Shown: in pieces, positions 60,994 to 64,000 of the stretch
How positions within the stretch are numbered: the first letter of the stretch is position 1
How the letters are laid out: each line of letters starts with the position of its first letter
Source: JAMOQA01 sp964420365
Lineage (GTDB): Bacteria; Acidobacteriota; Polarisedimenticolia; J045
Reading direction: 5' to 3'
Length of the DNA: 64,000 nt
NCBI GenBank assembly: GCA_964420365.1
Contig: CAYQTA010000066.1
Span: 11,595 to 75,594, forward strand
The notes under the pieces: generated by a model
What the model was told of the DNA's origin: nothing
Database searches by the model: none
The model's input: only the letters and a program-made list of their open reading frames with translations
Program-made: the position numbers and the translations under genes

Positions 60994-62040
60994 TCACTCG
61001 TTCATCCGGATCTTGCGCCGGAACTTCACGTACTGGCCGTAGGTCAGGTACACCTTGTTCCTGTCCAGGTGGTCCCGGAGCTTCGGCGCCCTGTCCCGGA
61101 CCTCGAGGATCCGGTCGGTCACCTGGAAGGCGAACCCGTCCGAGCCGGCACCGGACCCGAAGGAGACCATGAAGATCCGGTCGCCCGGCCGGGCCTCGTC
61201 GAGGACGGCGACCAGGCCCGTCGGGGAGGAACCGGAGTACGTGTTCCCCATGGTGTTCACCACCCAGCCGGTCTCGATCTGCTCGCGCGTGAACCCGAGC
61301 TTCCTGCCGGCCGTCAGGGGGAACTTCCCGTTCGGCATGTGGAAGATGGCGTACTTGAAGTCCTTCGGCTCGAGCCCGGTCTGCTCGAGGAGCATCTTCG
61401 CCGCCGACAGCACGTGCCGGAAGTAGGCCGGCTCGCCGGTGTAGCGCGACCCGTGCCGCGGGTAGTGGGCGTGCTCCCGCCGCCAGAAGTCGGGCGTGTC
61501 CGAGGTGTACGAGACGGTCCCCAGCACCTCGGCGACCACGTTCTCCTTCCCGAAGACGAACGCCGATCCGCCGGCGGCCGCCGAGAACTCGAGGGCGTCG
61601 CTCGGGGCTCCCTGGCTGGTGTCGGCGCCGATCCCCATCGCGTACTCGACGAGCCCGGCCTCGACGAGGCCGTAGGCGACGAACATCGACTCGGACCCCG
61701 CCTTGCAGGCGAACTCGTAGTCGGCGACGTGGATGTCGTGGCCGAGCCCGAGGGCCTCGAGGACGACCGTCCCCGAGGGCTTCACCGCGTAGGGGTGGGA
61801 CTCGGAACCGATGTAGAGGGCGCCGACCTTCGTGGGGTCGATCCCCGCGCGGGCGAGGGCGTACTTGCCGGCCTGGACCGAGATCGTGATCGTGTCCTCG
61901 TCCGGGCCGGGCACCGTCTTCTCCGCGAGGAGCAGGCCGCGCTTGATCGTGGCCGCGTCCTTCCCCCACTGGGCGGCGATCTCCTCCGCCTTGATGCGGT
62001 AGCGGGGCACGTAGGCCCCGTAACCGACGATCCCTGACAC
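60994..62040 (-). CDS. Hydroxymethylglutaryl-CoA synthase, archaeal type
   Basis: 348 aa from GTG with GGGAGG 6 nt upstream. Thiolase-fold initiation enzyme with GIVGYGAYVPRYRI (about 3-16), Glu in YIGSESHPYAVKPSG (about 77-90), the acyl-binding C112 in YEFACKAGSESMF and NTMGNTYSGSSPTGL (about 265-279). This is the archaeal HMGCS form, shorter than the eukaryotic one. It joins acetyl-CoA and acetoacetyl-CoA to make HMG-CoA for the mevalonate route to isoprenoids. No HMG-CoA reductase is in the window. First gene of the operon. Confidence 0.9.
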   Translation of the reverse strand: MSGIVGYGAYVPRYRIKAEEIAAQWGKDAATIKRGLLLAEKTVPGPDEDTITISVQAGKYALARAGIDPTKVGALYIGSESHPYAVKPSGTVVLEALGLGHDIHVADYEFACKAGSESMFVAYGLVEAGLVEYAMGIGADTSQGAPSDALEFSAAAGGSAFVFGKENVVAEVLGTVSYTSDTPDFWRREHAHYPRHGSRYTGEPAYFRHVLSAAKMLLEQTGLEPKDFKYAIFHMPNGKFPLTAGRKLGFTREQIETGWVVNTMGNTYSGSSPTGLVAVLDEARPGDRIFMVSFGSGAGSDGFAFQVTDRILEVRDRAPKLRDHLDRNKVYLTYGQYVKFRRKIRMNE

Positions 62041-62194
62041 TTTGGGCCTCCCGATCGCCGGCGCCTTCTCCGTGGATGGAAACCCCGACCGCCCCCCGGG
62101 GCACCGGCCGACGTAACCGGGAGGGGTGGGACGTTGCCTGGTCTCAGAAGCCGGGAACCCCGTGCACGGCCCCCGGCGCCCGACGTGGTCGGCC

Positions 62195-62223
62195 AGTATA
62201 CGGGGGGACCTTCGCCGCTCCAA
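62195..62223 (-). promoter_or_regulatory. Promoter candidate for the HMG-CoA synthase operon
   Basis: Minus-strand TTGGAG (62223-62218), 17-bp spacer, TATACT (62200-62195), about 155 bp before the GTG, which would leave a leader of about 145 nt. Confidence 0.45.
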
Positions 62224-62292
62224 GGCCGCCGCGGACCGGATTCCGGAGCAGCCCGAGAACCGAACAGCAGGCGAAGATCGGGCGAGGATGTC

Positions 62293-62565
62293 CTACCGGC
62301 CGAGAGCGCGCTTCTTCGCCTCCCAGCGGGCGAGCCGGCGACCGTCCGCGCTGTTCTCGCAGGGGATCTCGTCCGCCGGGCTCCACGATCCGTTCGCCGG
62401 ATCGCGCCGGGAGGTCCCGATCCGGTCGGCGGCGAGCCGCCAGTCCGCCCAGGCCCTGGAGCCCGCGGCGTGCAGTTCCAGGAAGGCGTTGCCGTCGCCC
62501 TCCGGCCCGGCGTACGCCGTCTCCCCGACCACGTCCGTCGCCCAGGCGGCATCCTCCCGCGCCAC
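62293..62565 (-). CDS. Possible small protein or 3' remnant of a gene
   Basis: 90 aa if started at GTG 62565; the frame continues open to 62664 into repeat copy B without an ATG. Third-position G/C bias in this frame is about 90%, as in the real genes of the window, and the content is protein-like (TDVVGETAYAGPEGDGNAFL, LHAAGSRAWADWRLAADRIG, NSADGRRLARWEAKKRALGR). I recognise no family. Because coding character stops near the repeat, it may be the tail of a gene whose 5' part was replaced by the element. No clear ribosome site is seen. Confidence 0.35.
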   Translation of the reverse strand: MAREDAAWATDVVGETAYAGPEGDGNAFLELHAAGSRAWADWRLAADRIGTSRRDPANGSWSPADEIPCENSADGRRLARWEAKKRALGR

Positions 62566-62607
62566 GACGACGTCCCGCGAGCATGTCGCGTGTAGCGGAA
62601 GCGACGG

Positions 62608-62744
62608 GCTCCTGGTGCAAGCGGCCCGACTCTCGGGCGCACTGGTGCAAGGAAATGCGGCCACGGGCCCGATTCTGCAAGCCGACAGGGCCGGGAACGC
62701 CCGGAAACTTGCCCTGGCGGCCTCTCGCTGCGGCGGGCTTGCAT
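62608..62744 (-). repeat. Structured intergenic element, copy B (inverted relative to copy A)
   Basis: On the plus strand GCAAG at 62617, 62647 and 62677, then CTTGC at 62708 and 62738, stepping 30-31 bp. Reversed, this is the same 2+3 arrangement as copy A. Shared text includes CGGGCCC...TGG...CCGC.TTT..CTTGC.CCAG and a hairpin (GCCCGA-GAG-TCGGGC here, GCCCGAG-A-CTCGGGC in A). The central hairpin differs in bases but still pairs (CCGGG-CGTT-CCCGG). Function unknown. Confidence 0.68.
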
Positions 62745-62984
62745 TCGCGGGCCCATGCCGACGACCTGCACCGGATCACCGCTGCCCTGGAGGCGCCGCC
62801 CCCGGGCCCGCGATACGTGGAGGGCCCATGGATGTCCCTGGAGGAAACGGCGCTCGTTCGTCGGGAAACGTCCCGGGATTCCACCAGCCGCAGCGACCCC
62901 CGCCCACCGGGGCGGAAGCCCCGGAACATCCTGCACGAGAGGGGCTCCGGGCAGAGCCCCGTTCCCGGTGCACCTCCTGCGCGA
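62745..62984. other. Gene-free stretch between copy B and the membrane protein gene
   Basis: I see no credible gene here; the frames have weak codon bias. It is the sequence downstream of the membrane protein gene at 62985 and shows no clear terminator. Confidence 0.5.
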
Positions 62985-63557
62985 TCAGCCGGCGGCGTCC
63001 TGCCCTGCCCCCTCGGCCCGCGCCGGGGTGCCTGCCGCGGTCGCCTGTCCGCTCCAGGCCCGCACGACCGGGGCCAGCAGGAACGCCACGAGGATCCCGC
63101 CGCCCACGGCGCCGCCGAGGAGCGCCGGCACCGCGTCCTTCCCCATCGCGTGCCCCAGGCCCAGCAGCGCACCGAGGAAGACCAGCAGAACCGGGAGCGA
63201 GACCCAGCAGGCGAGGATCGACCAGGTCACCCACCACGGTTCCGCCTCGGTCAGGCCCAGGAATCCCCGGACTCCCCTTCCGGCCTCGAGCTCGTCCGGG
63301 GACCTTCCCTGCCAGCGCGCGGTCGAGGCGACGCTCGCGACGGCAAGTGGACGCAGGGACAGGTCGAGGACCAGGATCGAGACCACCCAGGCGGCTGCGA
63401 CCACCACGTCCGACCATCCGCCGTCGAGGCGCCTCACCCGCTCGAACAGGCCGAACCACGGAACGAGCACCCAGAGAGCCAGCGGGAGAGCATGGCCGCA
63501 GATCCTCCGATGTCCTTCCAGCCTGGCGCGCTCGGAACCCCACGAGAAGATCGCCAT
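62985..63557 (-). CDS. Membrane protein of unknown function, four helices
   Basis: 190 aa from ATG 63557 (GGGGGAGGACG upstream). Helices lie near 26-41 (LPLALWVLVPWFGLF), 50-66 (VVVAAAWVVSILVLDLS), 110-133 (WWVTWSILACWVSLPVLLVFLGALLG) and 142-165 (ALLGGAVGGGILVAFLLAPVV). The first 25 residues (FSWGSERARLEGHRRICGHA) are cytosolic and basic. An Ala/Gly tail ends it. I recognise no family or catalytic motif. Confidence 0.65.
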   Translation of the reverse strand: MAIFSWGSERARLEGHRRICGHALPLALWVLVPWFGLFERVRRLDGGWSDVVVAAAWVVSILVLDLSLRPLAVASVASTARWQGRSPDELEAGRGVRGFLGLTEAEPWWVTWSILACWVSLPVLLVFLGALLGLGHAMGKDAVPALLGGAVGGGILVAFLLAPVVRAWSGQATAAGTPARAEGAGQDAAG

Positions 63558-63887
63558 TTCGTCCTCCCCCGCCCGGGAATCGACCGGCCGGAACCGCACC
63601 CGGGCGTCTCGCACGCCGTGACCGTAGGAAAGAAAACCCCCCGGGTCAACCGGCAGCGGGTACGCGCGGCCGGGATGGCCCGGTACGGGTCTTCCCGGCG
63701 GGAGGCGGGCCCGGCAACCCGGGGCTCCGGCCCCGCTTCCTGCAAGGTCCGGGTGCGCCAGCATCGGCGGGCACGCCGTTCCCGCCTTCGAGGAGCCGTT
63801 CGCCCGGGCACGGAGACCGTGTCGGATCCGGCACGCCGGTCCCGGAACGGGCCCGGGGGCGGGCCACGAGGGGGGACGACCCGTCGT
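63558..63887. other. 330-bp spacer before the DUF190 gene
   Basis: No gene seen. It holds the upstream region of the membrane protein gene and a small hairpin (CGGGGC-TCCG-GCCCCG, 63720-63735) downstream of the DUF190 stop, which may serve as its terminator. A single GCAAG at 63742 is not part of a phased array. Confidence 0.5.
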
Positions 63888-64000
63888 TCAGGGCTCCTCG
63901 GCGCGGTAGGCGACGACGCGGACCTTCTCGAGGGTGATCATCCCCTCGGTGACCATCCGGTCGAGGTCGGGGAGGATCCGCTCGATCTTCTCGGTGCGGT
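63888..64000 (-). CDS. DUF190 family protein, C-terminal end (cut by window edge)
   Basis: The last 37 residues before the TGA are visible (RTEKIERILPDLDRM...GMITLEKVRVVAYRAEEP). The pattern K-I-E-x-x-L-P-x-L-D-x-M-V-x-x-G-x-I-T-L-E-x-V-x-V-x-x-Y matches the C-terminus of DUF190 proteins, a PII-like alpha/beta fold often encoded beside CrcB/Fluc fluoride exporters. The neighbour that would confirm this is outside the window. Confidence 0.7.
   Translation of the reverse strand, partial: RTEKIERILPDLDRMVTEGMITLEKVRVVAYRAEEP

Noticed and set aside
63714..63746. Third copy of the phased element
   Set aside because: Only one true GCAAG (63742) plus a GCAAC at 63714; no continuing 30-bp phase or shared hairpins.

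Overview
The window is a bacterial chromosome segment of very high G+C (roughly 70% by eye) in which nearly all real genes show strong G/C bias at codon position 3. The cell is diderm: there are a TolC/RND efflux operon, a heptosyltransferase-type glycosyltransferase, several outer-membrane beta-barrel candidates and signal peptides. The mix (DUF5916 barrel, gingipain-like C25 protease with CARDB-like repeats, NfnAB, RpoH, archaeal-type HMG-CoA synthase cluster, ClC channel, very large acyl-CoA ligase fusion) resembles poorly cultured high-GC phyla such as Acidobacteriota, Eisenbacteria or Myxococcota-like lineages. I cannot fix the phylum without a search. No tRNA, rRNA, insertion sequence, prophage or CRISPR array was seen.

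Layout. 1-3960 (minus): truncated OPT transporter, NfnAB-type transhydrogenase pair, omega-amidase-like nitrilase. 4115-11317 (plus): SppA, RNase Z-like protein, sigma-70 factor, small membrane protein plus sodium:solute symporter, AraM/glycerol-1-phosphate-dehydrogenase-like enzyme. 11333-13615: DUF5916 barrel. 13740-21034 (plus): PqqD/radical SAM/SPASM/ArsM fusion, degenerate cyclophilin plus secreted protein, FetAB-like transporter, small conserved protein. 21044-23165: Bcp peroxiredoxin, zinc alcohol dehydrogenase, bacteriohemerythrin. 23242-27660: 1472-aa gingipain-like protease. 27900-29359: CPBP protease and a 665-bp gene-free region with a structured repeat. 29360-33814 (minus): FabI, acyl-CoA dehydrogenase, MidA/NDUFAF7 methyltransferase, NuoB. 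33934-36397 (minus): translationally coupled NUDIX - Fe-S nuclease - RpoH. 37057-40846 (minus): GT9 - methyltransferase - TMTC/TPR glycan operon. 40925-44659: barrel, HAD hydrolase, beta-repeat secreted protein, DUF4126. 44791-50653 (plus): TolC-MFP-RND. 50568-52545 (minus): KamA-type radical SAM and a 2Fe-2S protein. 52654-57486: 1610-aa AMP-ligase...GNAT fusion. 57499-59304: ClC-CBS. 59435-62040 (minus): DUF35 - thiolase - HMG-CoA synthase. 62041-62984: long spacer with the second copy of the repeat and a possible small or decayed gene. 62985-64000: membrane protein and truncated DUF190 protein.

Gene cooperation. Most clusters are tight, with ATGA/GTGA start-stop overlaps. Redox and energy genes (NfnAB, NuoB with the complex I methyltransferase MidA, FabI/acyl-CoA dehydrogenase), an oxidative/proteotoxic stress set (Bcp, hemerythrin, NUDIX-nuclease-RpoH, SppA, CPBP) and envelope export systems dominate. 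The HMG-CoA synthase/thiolase/DUF35 trio, with the distant AraM-like dehydrogenase, suggests archaeal-flavoured isoprenoid or lipid precursor chemistry.

The most unusual signal is a pair of about 135-bp intergenic elements (28839-28975 and, inverted, 62608-62744). Each carries five GCAAG/CTTGC motifs spaced 30-31 bp apart, with hairpins between them that appear to be kept by paired changes.
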